A DNA stretch of 64,000 bases from Chrysoperla carnea. Its lineage: Eukaryota > Arthropoda > Insecta > Neuroptera > Chrysopidae. The translations under genes and the position numbers were made by a program. Every line of letters starts with the position of its first letter. Within the stretch, counting starts at the first letter, position 1. Below the pieces are notes generated by a model. The model did not search any database, was not told where the DNA came from, and worked only from the letters and a program-made list of their open reading frames with translations. Positions 1 to 12,661 of this stretch are shown in pieces. The DNA lies in the NCBI RefSeq assembly GCF_905475395.1, contig NC_058339.1, positions 75,048,520 to 75,112,519 on the forward strand. Reading direction: 5' to 3'.

Positions 1-3000
1 GTAATAATTGTGATGTGTGGATATGGGCATTTAATTTTCGAACATTTCCCAGTACGCTCAAATTCGGGACAATAATTCACATGACGTTTATCACACTAAA
101 AAATTAAAATTGTTAGTTTTAAAAATATTTACACCTACGCCAGTAAAATCTTACAAAAAAACAACTTAAATCACAAAACGCGATGTAAAGCTACATTCCA
201 TTTTTTTTATGTTATTCGCATCCTTTAAAGGAGTGTGAAACCACGTTTTGCAAGCAAAAAAAAGTTGTGCTACCTTCGTAATACGTGAAAAAGTGCAAAA
301 TTTTCGGACTTTTTTTGATTTTTTGCAGTTCAATTAAAAAACTATAAGCTTTTGACATTCGTTGCTAGTATCATTTTGAAAATATACTAAATTTGGAACA
401 ATTGAAGCCGATTCACAGTTCGGTATAATAATTGAGATATGAAAAATTTCAGAAATGCTAAAATTTTGAGTTCTACTTTTGTTAAACCGTTAGAGACAGA
501 ACAAAAGTTAAATGTAAAAAATGTTCCTTAAGCCAAAATAAACAACTTTTGTTCGAAAAACTTTTTCGTAAACATCATTGTTTTCGCGTGCAGGGGCAAA
601 TTAGGGCAAAACTGTGGTGTCCATTTTCTCCAAAAATATAAAAGATAGAGATATGAAAATTAGTAAGTTTTATTAAGAAAATTCACTATTAACTCGGATT
701 GATTAATAAATTATTTACCTTGTCAGCAGCTTGACAGTATCCATTAAGAAAATCTTTACAAATATCAGTTTTTTCATTTAATTTCACATGTAAATATGGG
801 CATTGATCTTTGCTACAAAATCCATCCAAATAAAATTTACAAGTCGGCATTTTTTCCAACGTAATATTATGTGATAATGTACAACTTTTTATATCACAGG
901 CACCCTGTAAGTATCTACAAAAAAAATTGAAAAAAAAGAGTAATTAAACTCATCTCGTTATAATAGTTTCCATTGAAAGTGTCACAAACAACGGTGGTGT
1001 CAGTCTGTCCGCATTTGTTTGACGAGCGCAAGCCTTTGTTTTAACTCACGTACCTATTTGAAGTTATTTAAGTGACTTGTTGTAATTATTGAAAATGGAT
1101 AAATTTCTAAAAAAGTACTGAAACGAAACGATAGACTAAACATCTGTTATGATGCTTTTTTTAACTTTATTTCTTTTTATTGAATCTTCGCGATTATCCA
1201 CGACCCCTTTGCATAAGTTTTGCAAAACCCCAAGCGGTCGCGATCCACACTTTGAAAATACCGATTGTATGAAAAAATTTCATATCAATTGGTCAGTTAA
1301 TAATCATCAAACAACATGGAAACGTTATGATTTATTTCAGTGTTAAGTTCAGACACTATTAATGGAAAACAATTTAATAGTATGAAAGCTGAATAAAGAT
1401 AGCAATCCCTTTCAGATAATATGAATTCAAATTTATTTTATTGAACTGTTTTTACAATCCTTATTGACCGTGAGCCCATGTTCAGTGTAGTATACCCAAA
1501 TGCAAAATCGAAAAAATTACAAACTTTTTATTTCAAATCTTGCTATAAAGTGTAATTTTTATCTAAAAAAATAAAAACCTTGGCCTTGAATAACTTTTTT
1601 ACAGATGTGGGATCGGTGGGGGCTTTTAGTATTTTATTTGTAAAAATGTCCCCAAAGTATGTACCAATTTCCAGCCCCATGGAAATAATTGAAAATTGAA
1701 ATGTTTATTTTGACCGGATAATGAATTAATAAAAATTAAACTTGATTGTCTTAGTTTTACCATCTTACTAGGGAGGGATTGCTATCTTATCTAGGAAAAA
1801 ATTTCTACTCACTTTTTACAAATAGCGATTAATTTAGGATCATGTACACGACGACAAGTGCCCTTATCATGACTTGAACATTTTCCATAACGATTAAATA
1901 TCGGGCATGGTACGTTATTTTTACGATATTTATTTGGCAATGTACGTATTAATTTTTTATTTTTAGATTTCGTACTAGTTCGAGAACTGGTATTGATTAA
2001 CTTGTATTTCGTTGAAATACGACCTTTTATAGCTCGTTTTAATTTTATAGAACCCACCAAAGGTTTTACCACTTTTTTCCGCTTGATAATGGCTGATGAT
2101 GAGGGAACCACTACCAATGGATTCTTTTTAACCTCCGTTTGTTTAACATAACGATATTTATGTTTCTTTTTATTTAATTTAATCGAATTCGAATTATTTG
2201 AATTCGTTTTTTGTAATTTATTTCGTGAAATTTTATATAAATTTCCACTAATATTAATTAAATTTGTATTTCGATTAACCGTAACACGTGATCGAGTATT
2301 TTTTAATCGAGTTTTTAACGCTGTAGAATATGAATATTTCCGTTTTCGAGTTAATGAATTTGTACGCCGGCGATCTAATTTATATTTCGATTTAAAACAT
2401 TCGGATGATGATTTTAACGATTGTTTGATCGGGGTATGTTTTATAATCGAAGGTTGTTTATTTATTTGTACAGTCGGGGATTTTTTTATCAAGTTTAAGT
2501 TCGTTTGTACAATTGAGGGCCGTTTTATCAATTTTAAATTAGTTTGTATAATCGCGGGTTGTTTTAGATGTATATTTAGATGTGTTTGGGTGGGTTTTGT
2601 TAAATTTTGAGTTGTTAATCTATGATTTTGTTCTTTTAATATTTTATCACCGAATTCAGTTAAACGATTAATATGAACAGTATTGTTAATACGATTTGAG
2701 TTAAAATTTGGATTCACGTGTACTTTTACTGGGTGGCTATTGTTAATCGATTGTGATTTAAAATGTGGATTTATAAGTACTTTATTCTGTTTTGGTATAA
2801 ATACGGGCTGAGATGTTGTTTTAATTGGTTCGATTAATTTTTTACTGTTATTATTAGTCTTTACATATTTATAACAATTATATTTAGTTTTTGTTAAAGG
2901 TAAAATTGTATTCCAATTTGGTTTTTGCGAGTATATTGGATTTATTTGAGCGAATTTATACTTCTCTTTTTGTTTTGTACGTTCTCGAATTATACCTAAA

Positions 3001-3109
3001 AATGTTTAAGATGATTGGTTGCAAGTTTTTTTTTGTATTTCAATAATGTTTGGTAAATATACTTACGTGAATAATATGTTATATCTTGTAGTAATTTCGT
3101 ATTATCCAT
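1..3109 (-). CDS. ZC3H3: Zinc finger CCCH domain-containing protein 3-like, C-terminus cut by window edge
   Basis: Four exons on the minus strand: 3067-3109 (start ATG 3109), 1813-2995, 719-914 and 1-95, which runs off the window. Phases join cleanly (43 nt; 1226 nt; 1422 nt cumulative) and introns have GT/AG ends. About 505 residues are visible. The first ~370 are a long basic, Asn/Lys/Thr-rich, low-complexity region; the N-terminus MDNTKLLQDITYYSRIIRER resembles the short helical start of ZC3H3. Then come five CCCH fingers: one beginning CPIFNRYGKC at the end of exon 2, two CX7CX4CX3H fingers in exon 3, a CX7CX5CX3H finger across the exon 3/4 junction (ICKDFLNGYC...) and a CX8CX4CX3H finger in exon 4 (CPEFERTGKC...). 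This order and the linker LSHNITLEKMP are typical of ZC3H3, a nuclear factor for mRNA polyadenylation and export. The family assignment is strong; the low-complexity region is poorly conserved and only supported by its open frame. Confidence 0.9.
280..640 (-). repeat. Decayed repeat block: REP1 fragment plus foldback-like arm
   Basis: Positions 482-640 read on the minus strand match the middle of the dispersed repeat REP1 (for example 58300-58450 plus strand): gene-free sequence with the shared words TTGCCCTAATTTG and TCTCTAACGGTTT. Positions 290-470 resemble one arm of the foldback element at 20345-20853, starting from TTTTCGGACTTTTTTT. It lies in the third intron of ZC3H3 (96-718). Confidence 0.5.
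960..1346 (+). mobile_element. Possible hAT (ZMYM-type) transposon 5' fragment with a 65-codon ORF
   Basis: This lies in the second intron of ZC3H3, on the opposite strand. At 1095 a short frame begins MDKFLKK, the usual start of ZMYM-type hAT transposases, then stops. It is preceded by a relatively GC-rich leader (960-1094) unlike the surrounding intron. An overlapping 65-codon ORF (1149-1346) starts with a hydrophobic stretch MMLFLTLFLFIE and holds three cysteines, so it could be misread as a small secreted peptide. I know no family for it. The hAT reading rests on a seven-residue start only. Confidence 0.25.
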
Positions 3110-4161
3110 TTTACCTGTTTGATCTTTAAAAAAAAGATAACCTTATGCAATTCTACGCAATAAATTTCAAGGTAAAGTTTAACTGGTAAATCAAATTTAA
3201 ATACTCACTATGAAATAATTAAATATTTTTAAAAACGATTAAAAATTTAAATTTTTTTATATTTAAAATAAATAATTTGACGTTTTTTTTTTTCCTTTAA
3301 ATTACACAACCTCAAAACAGCTGCTTTCATTTTTCACAATGAACCCATATAGATAATACGGTCATATCCTTTGAAAATACTCTACTGGAAATGTTAACAG
3401 TGTGAAAACCACGTCTCAAAGTAGATTGACAAGGAAAATAAATACATAATATCTTGGAGCATATTTAAAATAAGATTATACGGCATTTAAATAAAGTTAA
3501 AACAGTATATCTTGTACAAATTACCATTTTAAAATTTTTTTCATAGAATTAACACTAAATTATCTAACAATATTACTCGTTTAAACGTTAAAACAAAATA
3601 AATTTTTTATGCAGTTGTGAATCTGAAATATAAACAGATCATTGATGAAGCTGATTTCGTTCATACGATCATGCGCATTGAATACCATCCTTCGGTATTA
3701 CGTGTTTCTCCGTCAGCTGTTTTAATATTGTATTTTTGTCTTTGTTAATCTACTCTGTGAAGTCAAAATATACATACTTGGTTCATCTATTTAAAATATA
3801 TCATCTAAGGTCATATCAATATCTGCCATATCTCTATGAATGAAAAATGAACCACAATGAACATTGGGCTGTGTTCTTCTACTATCTTCAGTGAAACAAA
3901 AATAAATTTTATAATTTCAAAGAATCCTACACTTTCCTTATAAGAAATGACTCGATGAAACTTTCTAAAACCGTGGATTCTGGTAGTCTTCGATGAATAG
4001 ATCAAAAGTATATTCGAGTACAAAGCTTTAAATCATCGAATTTTTGAGAAATTAACGTTCAAAGTTTAAAAATATGCTACTCTCTAGCATAATATTTCCC
4101 AAAAAAAAAAAAATTTAATCCCTCAGTTTTACTCTATCAATCCTTCCAGTTAAGATTCTAT
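3110..4161. other. Intergenic, no supported gene
   Basis: AT-rich sequence upstream of ZC3H3. Short ORFs on the minus strand (for example 3811-4023) have no recognisable domain and irregular composition. Near 3829 the minus strand reads MADIDMTLDDI before a stop (see rejected items). No repeats shared with the rest of the window were noticed. Confidence 0.4.
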
Positions 4162-4392
4162 TTATAAAATTGGTGGATTAATATTTGATTTTGGCGACGA
4201 ACGGCAGGCGATAATTTCATATAATTTACACAATTGATAACTATAATTCTTCTTGGTTATGTAATGTTTGTGTAAATTCACACAACGAGCGACATTGGAC
4301 TCTTTCAAATTATGATTGAACTTTAGAGTTTGTAATCGCTCTTCAAAATAAGTGTCTCGTAAACAATTCTTGTTTCTTTGAATCACGGGCAT
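4162..4392 (-). CDS. Hypothetical 76-residue protein, divergent from SREK1IP1
   Basis: A single open frame of 76 codons whose ATG lies 73 bases from the SREK1IP1 start on the other strand. The product is basic with four cysteines (about residues 10, 37, 55 and 64), no signal peptide or membrane segment, and a C-terminal SSPKSNINPPIL. Internally it has a charged helix-like stretch (YFEERLQTLKFNHNLKES). I do not recognise the family. Its position in a head-to-head arrangement with a confirmed gene and its non-repetitive composition favour a real small gene, but a chance ORF cannot be excluded. No good donor or acceptor sites extend it. Confidence 0.3.
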   Translation of the reverse strand: MPVIQRNKNCLRDTYFEERLQTLKFNHNLKESNVARCVNLHKHYITKKNYSYQLCKLYEIIACRSSPKSNINPPIL

Positions 4393-4465
4393 TCATGAAC
4401 TCAACCCAAAAAATCAAAATGTCAGATTTCTGGTGATACGAAAATTTGTTTACAATTTTTTTTAA
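4393..4465. promoter_or_regulatory. Candidate bidirectional promoter
   Basis: The 73-base gap between the ATG codons of SREK1IP1 (plus) and the 76-codon ORF (minus). It has no TATA box. SREK1IP1 must be transcribed from here or from within the opposite ORF, so the interval is likely to hold core promoter or 5' UTR sequence. The bidirectional character is inference and depends on the small ORF being real. Confidence 0.3.
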
Positions 4466-4897
<432 letters not shown>

Positions 4898-4930
4898 TTC
4901 TCTTGAATAATTGTAAAAATTTAATTTTTA

Positions 4931-4936
4931 AATAAA
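4931..4936 (+). terminator. Poly(A) signal of SREK1IP1
   Basis: AATAAA 34 bases after the SREK1IP1 stop codon; T-rich sequence follows. Consistent with a very short 3' UTR. Confidence 0.55.
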
Positions 4937-6464
4937 CTCGTTTGATAAGTTTTCTGATTAAAAAAATAGAATTGTTTTTTTAACATCTTCCATGAAAGAA
5001 AAACTCATGATGAGAAGTAAGTTCCATCCCTAAAGTTATATTTCCTCTTCATGAAATGCTTCTTATTTATTATTAGATGCTTTTTATTGAAATGGAATTT
5101 TCATCTTTTCATGTTTTTTGAAAACAAAATATTTACGATAAAAGAAGTAAGGAAGGGACTAAGAAGTTGACCTGGCAATATCTCCAAAATCCCATAAATC
5201 CTTATTTAGAGATTATACAGTGTTGGGCAGGGAGGTATTGATGATTTGAAATAACAGTTACACACTCATTTTTAAACGAAACTCAAAATTTATTTTTGGA
5301 ATGTGTACTTCTACTTAAAATCACTGTTTTTCACATCCTTGAATCAATGGAGCGAGAATGTTGGTCTTTCGAATATAAGCAGAGTATTGCAGTGACGCAG
5401 CATATCGAATACCACGTTTACATTTTTTATATTTTTCGAGCAATAAGTTCTCAAAAATTGACCACACCTTAACAAAATATTACGGACTTATATAAACCTA
5501 CAGCAAATCAAAGTGCTAGAAAGTTGCTGTTGTTAAAATATTTTAGAGACAAATTAAACCCCAGAAAAACTTCTAAGATTTAGAAAGGGAAATTTCGTTA
5601 ATTAAAAGTGCATTTTCCCCGATTTAAAATAACATGGGAATTTATGAACCAATCAGATATCTGATTTTTTTCTTGTATACAATTTGTTGAACAATTCAGG
5701 AAAACTGAAAATTTTTTTCGAGAACCACACTAAATGTGGTCGTCGATTTTTGCACACTCAAATCTATCTAGCGGCTACTCTACCAGAAATTTTGAGACTT
5801 TTGAAAAGTGAGGGAAAATGTTTTTAAAAAAAACTGTACATAGTATTTAAATAATTAATACTATTATTTATTTATCTCTTTCTTTTGTTTAATAATAATT
5901 TATGATTTTTTACAAAATATATTAACATTCAAAATAATTATTTTTTAATCTCAAAAAAACACATCAATAATTTATTTAAATTAAATTATTTTATTTACAC
6001 AAATTTACAAAGAACATTTGTTAAATAAATAAAAATATTTTGGTTTGATAAAATCACTAGAGTTGAACACAACAAAACTTGTCATCAAATCACCAAAAAT
6101 CACATTTCTCTTTGTTTAAAATTAACAATTTTAGGCAGTTTAATTTTATCATTACGTTATAATTTATTCACTTGACAACATGAATTTAAGATTATTCGAT
6201 TATGTATTTCGAAAGTCTGAACATATACGGCCGAAAATTTTAAATTATAATCATTTTAATCTTTAATCTACGATATAATATGGATCGAATAACCAGAAAT
6301 TAGAAACACAAAAACTAAAGACGATGAAATAAACCTTCTTTCGGATTAAAAGATGGCTGCGTTATGGAATTAACACAAAAAAGCGGTCGAATAAATTTTA
6401 ACGTAATAATTCAACAAAAATCCAATGAAAAAAACGTTTTTGAGAGCAAGCTAGAATTTTGATT
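4937..6464. other. Intergenic, nothing recognised
   Basis: AT-rich sequence between SREK1IP1 and the 3' end of LETMD1. The part nearest LETMD1 should include its 3' UTR. No gene, strong palindrome or repeat shared with the rest of the window was found by eye. Confidence 0.4.
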
Positions 6465-9400
6465 TTAAACGATATGTTTGTATCGTTTATTATAAATTAA
6501 CATCCAATTCGAGGGTTGATTATACGCTAACAGGATTGGTAGATGCAACAATAAGGTGATGTTATTTTCATCTAAAGATTGCGATACACAAAGCCATGAA
6601 TTTAAGAATTGTATCATGTCTTCGTGTTTCATGTTGGTTCCGTTTAAACCTCGAATAAATAATGCATTCTTTAATACATCACACGTCATGTCCGTAACGC
6701 CACCTTCACGTAATATTGCCATATCCATTTCATGTAAAATTTTTGCATGGTCGATTAAGCGTCTGCGTCGACGGAATAATCCCACACGTAAATTATGCAT
6801 TTTTAATAATTCCTTCTGTAATATAGAAATTCAGAAAAACAATTTGAAATTATACAATAGATATTAATTCTGAAATGATATCAAATAGATTGGCTCTAAT
6901 ATGTATTCTACTACGTTTGAAAAAGTACTTCAAAATAAAATAAAACGATTTAGCAAATAAAACGAGACAAAAAAATATATTTCGGCAAAATAAACATGTT
7001 TTCTTTCCATAAAATTTAAATAAATTTTAAAACTTTTTTTTCTCGCAAAAACTTTAAATTTCTATGGTTTTAGGTCACGTGATATACAAATTAAAAATTA
7101 CGATTTTTAAATTTAATATTATAAAACAATAAAGTGCTTTTATGACTCAATTTCATAATTTATTTTACGCTACCGAAAGTATCCTATTTTTTAAAGGGTT
7201 TTTTAAACTTGGAAAAAAAATAGTTTTTTTTTTTTTTTTTTTAATTTCTATTCTATTTAATGTGTTTAAAAATCTGAAAACTCCTTGAAAAAAAAAAAAA
7301 ATGTTAAGAACTTACGATATGTGGCTTCGTTAACTGTTTGATATGATACACATTTTTCTCATCATACAAACATTTACATTCGTTAATAACGTGTGCCGTG
7401 GGCTGTTGTCCACTACCCAATAAACTAATCACTTCTGCCCATTTTAAATGCATTTCCATAGGTTGAATGTCTTTTAGTCGTTCTTGTATACATCGAAATA
7501 CCGGTTTATAATGAGCTAACCGTTTCGATAAATTCATTATGGCAAATTCGGATCGTTGTTGAATTGACCAAAAATGTGATGATAGTAAAAATCTAGGGAA
7601 AAAATACCTAAAAAAAAAATATTTAAATTTTTAAGGTTCATTTAAAAAGAAAAGTTCAAGGTATTGTGGAAAACTTTTTATTTTTTTTAAATTTATGATT
7701 TTTGGCCTAGATATAAAGAAATACATCTGTAAACAGGGTGGGTCATTTAAATCTGTAATGACTAATAACTCGTTTTGTAGCTAACCAATAAAAAAATAAC
7801 TTAAACAATAGCTGCAGTTTGATTGGGGACATACTGTTCTGACATCAGATTGGATCTAGTTCTTCGGGTTTTTTAAATAGCCAATTTAGATCTTAAATGG
7901 TAAGAGATAGAATAACATTGTAAATTGGAAAGTTGATCCTCATAAAACAACTCATATTTTTCATTCAAACCATTTTTTCAAAAATTGTCAGCTTTCAGAG
8001 GCGACTAAAAAATATGTCATTATTGCACCCTGTATATACTACCATCTGGCAATAATGAGATAAAAGATTTTCAAGCTATCTTTTCTTGAACTTGTTGAGG
8101 CCAATTAAAAAATACTTACGCTAAAGGAAATATTAAATAATTCGATAACGGTACAGCGCTTAACAATAAAACAGGTGCAACTCGAACCATATCTTTGGGC
8201 ATTTTATGATACAATTCAATTTCATTACGTTTCAAACACTTAAATCCATCTTTTGATGTGTTCAATGCTTTAATTATTCTTAAAAATGATTTTAAATCCG
8301 TATAAAATTCTTTGGTCCCAACCATAAATACTCGATATACACGCATTGCAGCTGGAAAACGTGTTTCTAATACTTTATCGTAATCTTTTACATAGTTGAT
8401 ATATCGTCCCAAAACAAATGATCGTATTTTTGCTGATCGATCGATGTCTTCTAGTTTCTTATTGTGTATATTTCGTCTATTTCTAGAACTAATAAAATTA
8501 TTATTTAAAAAAAGTATAAATTTAAGTTTTCCTATGTCAACTTTTTATTATCTCAACACATCGACGTTCATTATCGACCCAAAACATTGCGTGAAATCAA
8601 TTTTTAAATAACATACAAAAAAAAAAGAAAATATAAAGGATTTAAATTTACAAATAGAAAGAGAGAATAATGGGATATGGTGACGTCATAGCTTGGGACT
8701 GCCATAGAGACTACATACAAAAAGTTCTTTGCAAGAAAAAGATCGAGATCAGGAAATACAACATTAATTAGGCATATGCCCATTATGCCTAATTAATCAA
8801 ATGGGTGATTCCATGTGTGACTTACACTACATTTGATCCAAAATGCATTTTATTTTGCGTCATATTAAGAATACTATTATGTCAACGGTTTTAGTTTTTC
8901 TACATTTATTCCTCTGTAGTAAAAATGTTCTCATAAACTTTGATGTTATATGATTCATTTAACAAAATGCAAATGTGATTGACACTACATGCAAAAGGAA
9001 GTTGCATTCAAGTGTGTTTAAACTTCGAATATCTTCCTCTATGCAGGATTTATGATTTTAAATATTATCTAGGACCAAATTGCATAAATCAAGTTATTGA
9101 AAAATGGTAAAATAAAGAATCTTAGAATTTTAGAATCAAATTTGTTAGAAAAATAAATCGTGACTGACATACCGTCACTTTGGATTGCAAAATAAATGTA
9201 TTTTAAGTTTTTTTTAAAGAAACATTACATATGAATATTACAGGACACAAGATCAAAAAGATCATTAATAAAATTTAGAATAATTGGAATTTTAACGTTC
9301 TTATAAACATAAATAATGTAATTTTAATCAAAACTTATACATTTACGAAAAAAACATATTATTTAGGGACTTAAGATGCTGAAAACTGAACGTATTACAG

Positions 9401-10178
9401 GGTTGACACCATACCAAAGTATTTTTACAAAAAAAAAAAATTTTTGTCCTTTCATGGTACACTTTTTCATGGAATCACCCAAATATACAATGGGCCATCA
9501 GTTTTTAATGACTTTTCCTGGCGAAAATTTGAAAAATAACAAATACATGACCACGTTTTTATGGATTTGACTATAATGGACATAGTACCTTGAAGGAGAT
9601 GCCCGCTATCCAACAGATTGAAAATGAATTTTTATTGCAATTTCCAAGTTTTTGAAGAATGGAGAATTGTCGTAAATAAAAAAATTTGTTAGGCTAAGCA
9701 TAATTAAGGCATACCGCAATTTCTAAAGGTGTATTTACCAATGCATCAATGATGATGTGATGAGTACTTCTTTACAAAAATTAAGATTGAATTTATAAAA
9801 TTAAATGACAAAATAAACAATTTTAGGCATACTCTTGATTAATTTACACTCTCAAATTTCGACGAACCGGCGCGGCGAAATATATTATTTTAAAGATGAA
9901 TGTTAATTTCATGTAAAAAGCTTAGTAGAATAAAGAGATCTTAACGTTTAAATATAATCGTGGTATACCATAATCGTTAAGCATTCGATCTCCCAATAAT
10001 TCGAACTTGGAAATTATCTCTTTTATTGACATTTAGGTTAATCCTATTAGAATCATACAGAAAAATAACCTTACTTGTATAAATTTAATATAGATTTTGA
10101 ATTTATTCGAAAATTTCCACATCGACATGTTTCAGCTCCCAATCGTAATTTTGACAACAATTGAAATGCTAAAGCCAT
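6465..10178 (-). CDS. LETMD1: LETM1 domain-containing protein 1 (mitochondrial)
   Basis: Four exons on the minus strand: 10075-10178, 8120-8482, 7316-7607 and 6465-6815, totalling 1110 nt (369 residues; human LETMD1 is 360). The N-terminus MALAFQLLSKLRLGAETCRC is rich in Leu, Arg and Ala with no acids before Glu16 and can act as a mitochondrial presequence. The LETM1 ribosome-binding-like domain begins around residue 60; diagnostic blocks are VAPVLLLSAVPLSNYLIFPL followed by AYFFPRFLLSSHFW, both spanning the membrane-entry region, and the C-terminal IRGLNGTNMKHEDMIQFLN, which matches the family block before the final helix. The protein belongs to the inner mitochondrial membrane and is linked to respiratory-complex assembly and translation. 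For exon 3 the upstream AG (after TTT) was chosen over one 15 bases downstream because it restores the conserved AYFFPR. Intron 1 and intron 2 each carry a MITE. Confidence 0.93.
7733..8034. repeat. MITE-A copy in LETMD1 intron 2
   Basis: Begins ACAGGGTGGGTCATTTAAAT and ends CACCCTGTA, so the tips form a short inverted repeat. The inner sequence matches the complete copy at 39754-40470, with a large internal deletion. The CAGGGTG tip and TA-rich flanks suggest a Tc1/mariner-type non-autonomous element. Confidence 0.7.
8763..8797. repeat. Perfect 14-bp-arm hairpin
   Basis: ATTAATTAGGCATA and its exact reverse complement are separated by seven bases. It sits just left of the inverted-repeat element at 8803-9480 in LETMD1 intron 1, and may be part of that insertion or of an older one. 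Confidence 0.7.
8803..9480. repeat. Inverted-repeat element (MITE) in LETMD1 intron 1
   Basis: The 13-base terminal word GGGTGATTCCATG (8803-8815) returns as its exact reverse complement at 9468-9480, enclosing about 680 bases. No transposase frame is seen inside. GGGTGATTCC-type ends occur on insect Tc1/mariner-related non-autonomous elements. Only one copy was noticed in the window. Confidence 0.6.
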
Positions 10179-10524
10179 AATGATTTATCCAGAATTTTGA
10201 ATGCTAATGCGGCAGGTACTTTTTAACAGAAATTTGTGATAATTTTATCGCCAAATAAAATATCAGTTTGATAATTACGTTTTTAAAATTTTACATATGT
10301 ACGATTTATTTCACCGGAGCTCATTTTGTTTTAATATTTTGTGTTTTTGATTTTTATAAATGTCAAAATTATGATGAAGAAATATTTCTTAAATAATTTT
10401 GACAATTCTATTTTAAAATTTTTACACTTGTTTAAGTAGGTAGGATTATGCGCACATAGGTTTCTTATCAAAAAATACAATATACAGGGGGTGTAAAAAA
10501 TTTATAAATTATATGACTAATACT

Positions 10525-10780
10525 TATTGATAATTGGGAGTTGCAATTCGCCAATTGATGATAATAATTCGTAGTAATTAAAATCAAAAGACGACCCGAA
10601 TTAAATAGTTACAATTTCGACTACCAGATGTAGCAATAATTGTGCTTCCCATTTTATAAGGCCAATAAAATCAAATTCAAATCAGATAAATCCCGCCAAC
10701 TGGTGATAAAAATTTGTACTATTAAACAAGAAGTGGACCGCTTCTTCAGTAGTTCCAATTTAGACCACCTGATTACTTAC
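10525..10780 (+). repeat. DIM repeat, copy 1 (tandem dimer of a ~147-bp unit)
   Basis: Matches the reverse complement of 13850-14105. Each copy is built from about 1.7 units with a period near 147 bases: the words CGCCAACTG...GATAATAATT, AGAAGTGGACC and CAATTTAGAC recur twice. Together with copy 2 it brackets zinc-finger gene 1 in inverted orientation. Class unknown. Confidence 0.7.
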
Positions 10781-11584
10781 TATTTATCAATAAAAATGAA
10801 AAATTACAAAATTTCTCGAAAATATTACATTGTGGCTGAAACACAGCTGATAACGCATAAGCGATGAAATTCAAAACTTTCCTAATAGTTAAAATTGGTA
10901 TATTTGGGCGGATATTTTTTGCAACCCATAGATTGCAACAGATAATTTTTTTTCTCTTATTGGTTTGGTAATATATAAATACATTTCGTTGAATAACTGC
11001 CTCAGTGTCTACATTTTTTAGCACTCTGTATTTTATAGTGTGCTCACAATAAATATTTCTTCTGAAAACTCCACAATCAGTAAAAATCAAACAAATTAAA
11101 TCTCAACCTTTTAAAATACCCCAAGTTGATCAACCACGCAGGAGCTTCAATCATTATGTAAAGCTAACTTAAAGGGAGGGGGAGCTCAGTCATATATGAC
11201 TGTGGGCGGAGGGAGGAGGCACTTCTAGGGGTTGAAAATATAAATTTTTTTTCAGAATTATGTCCTCATCTCAAATCCTGAAATTTTTGGTAATGGAAAT
11301 TAAGGGTACTTTGCATATTATAGCCAATTATTTTAATTTAAAGAAAATAATTTTTAAGAATCATACAACTGTATTTTTTTTTCTTGTATAAAGCTCAAAA
11401 AATAAATTGATGAATTTGTGAACTAATATTATCGTTTTAACTTGAATCTATTATATCATAAAAAATTATATGACCTTGAGCACAAGGGCGAAAAAATTTC
11501 AAAATAGAAAAGTATGCCAAATAATGTTTTGTAAACAAAAACAAAGTTTTTCTTCTATAAACAAGTTTATCAGTTTCTTTTACG

Positions 11585-11720
11585 CTGTATATATATGTAT
11601 AAAATGTATCAGAGTATATTATTAAGATTATCCAATATTTGTAACGCTTAAAAGTATTAAACCATCAGGTTAAACAAAATTTTGGTATAGGTGTTCATAA
11701 AATCACCTAATTGACTCAAA
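11585..11720 (-). repeat. REP1 3'-end fragment
   Basis: Reads on the minus strand as the 3' third of REP1: TTAGGTGATTTTATGAACAC, CTATACCAAAATTTTG and GCGTTACAAA are recognisable, ending in an imperfect TATA-rich tail. Confidence 0.6.
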
Positions 11721-12661
11721 AAAGAAAAGAGATATCGAACTGAATTTTTTATAACGTGCTCAGGGCGTAAATGGTGACTTCGAGTTTGTAAACAAGCAAT
11801 ATAGGTCAATTCACAGATTATTAAGTTTATTACAAATGTTGTCCAAAAAGCTCTAAGGAGTAACACACTAAAGTGAACTATTTAAAAAAAAATGGTGGGA
11901 ATTATATATTATTTGAATTATTCCTATTCAGTTTATCATTTTATTGATTTTTGTATATATTTTTCTTTTGATAAAATAAAGTGAGGTTTTTTAAATAAAA
12001 TCACGATTATTTATAAAACATCGATTTATTCCAGTGTTTAAATTATATTAACATATTTTTAAAAAAAATCGTAACGTAGAAGCTGTGTTAACTAAGCGAA
12101 TTCCCTCAGGCATTGGAAAATAACACATTTTTCTTGAAATCTTGCATTTTTAATTTTTAAGAATTTTTAGTTCGTAAACTAAGCGCCTGGAGAAAAAAAT
12201 CACGAGAGTACCTTTCTGCTTAAAACTGATCAATAAACAAAATATTTTTTATTTTGAAAAAATTCAATGAACATTTAAAGAAATTTTTTCAAAATTCCAT
12301 CACCAGTACAAAAGTTATAGCTCCATTTCCTTCGAAAATTCGCTAATAACCACACACCTAAAACGACCTAAACACTATAATGCACTAAATAATCGACAGA
12401 ATGAAATAATGACATAGGGAATGGACGAAACAAAACAAATCGTTTAAAAATATTTCAAATAAACAATTTTTTTCATAGTATTTTTATTGTTAAAAATGCG
12501 TAATTTTTGAGTTACAGGCTCTACTCGACCTATATTTTCATAAAAAATTATCAAAAAGCATTTGTTTTTCATGAAAAAGGTCTATTGGAACTTTATTATG
12601 AGTCACTTTACATAGAATATTATGCAGATGTGTATGCTGATTAAATTTTATATTACAAATA

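Larger units (their letters stand above)
10179..12661. other. Intergenic between LETMD1 and zinc-finger gene 1, mostly repeats
   Basis: Holds the DIM repeat (10525-10780), a block with slightly higher G content near 11160-11230, a REP1 piece (11585-11720) and otherwise plain AT-rich DNA. No host gene was found. Confidence 0.5.

Noticed and set aside
3797-3829. Minus-strand MADIDMTLDDI, resembling the N-terminal UAP56-binding motif of ALYREF/UIF export factors (DKIDMSLDDIIK)
   Set aside because: Only 11 residues match before an in-frame stop, no donor site follows in a useful phase, and no RRM or RGG region is nearby. Probably chance or a tiny fragment.
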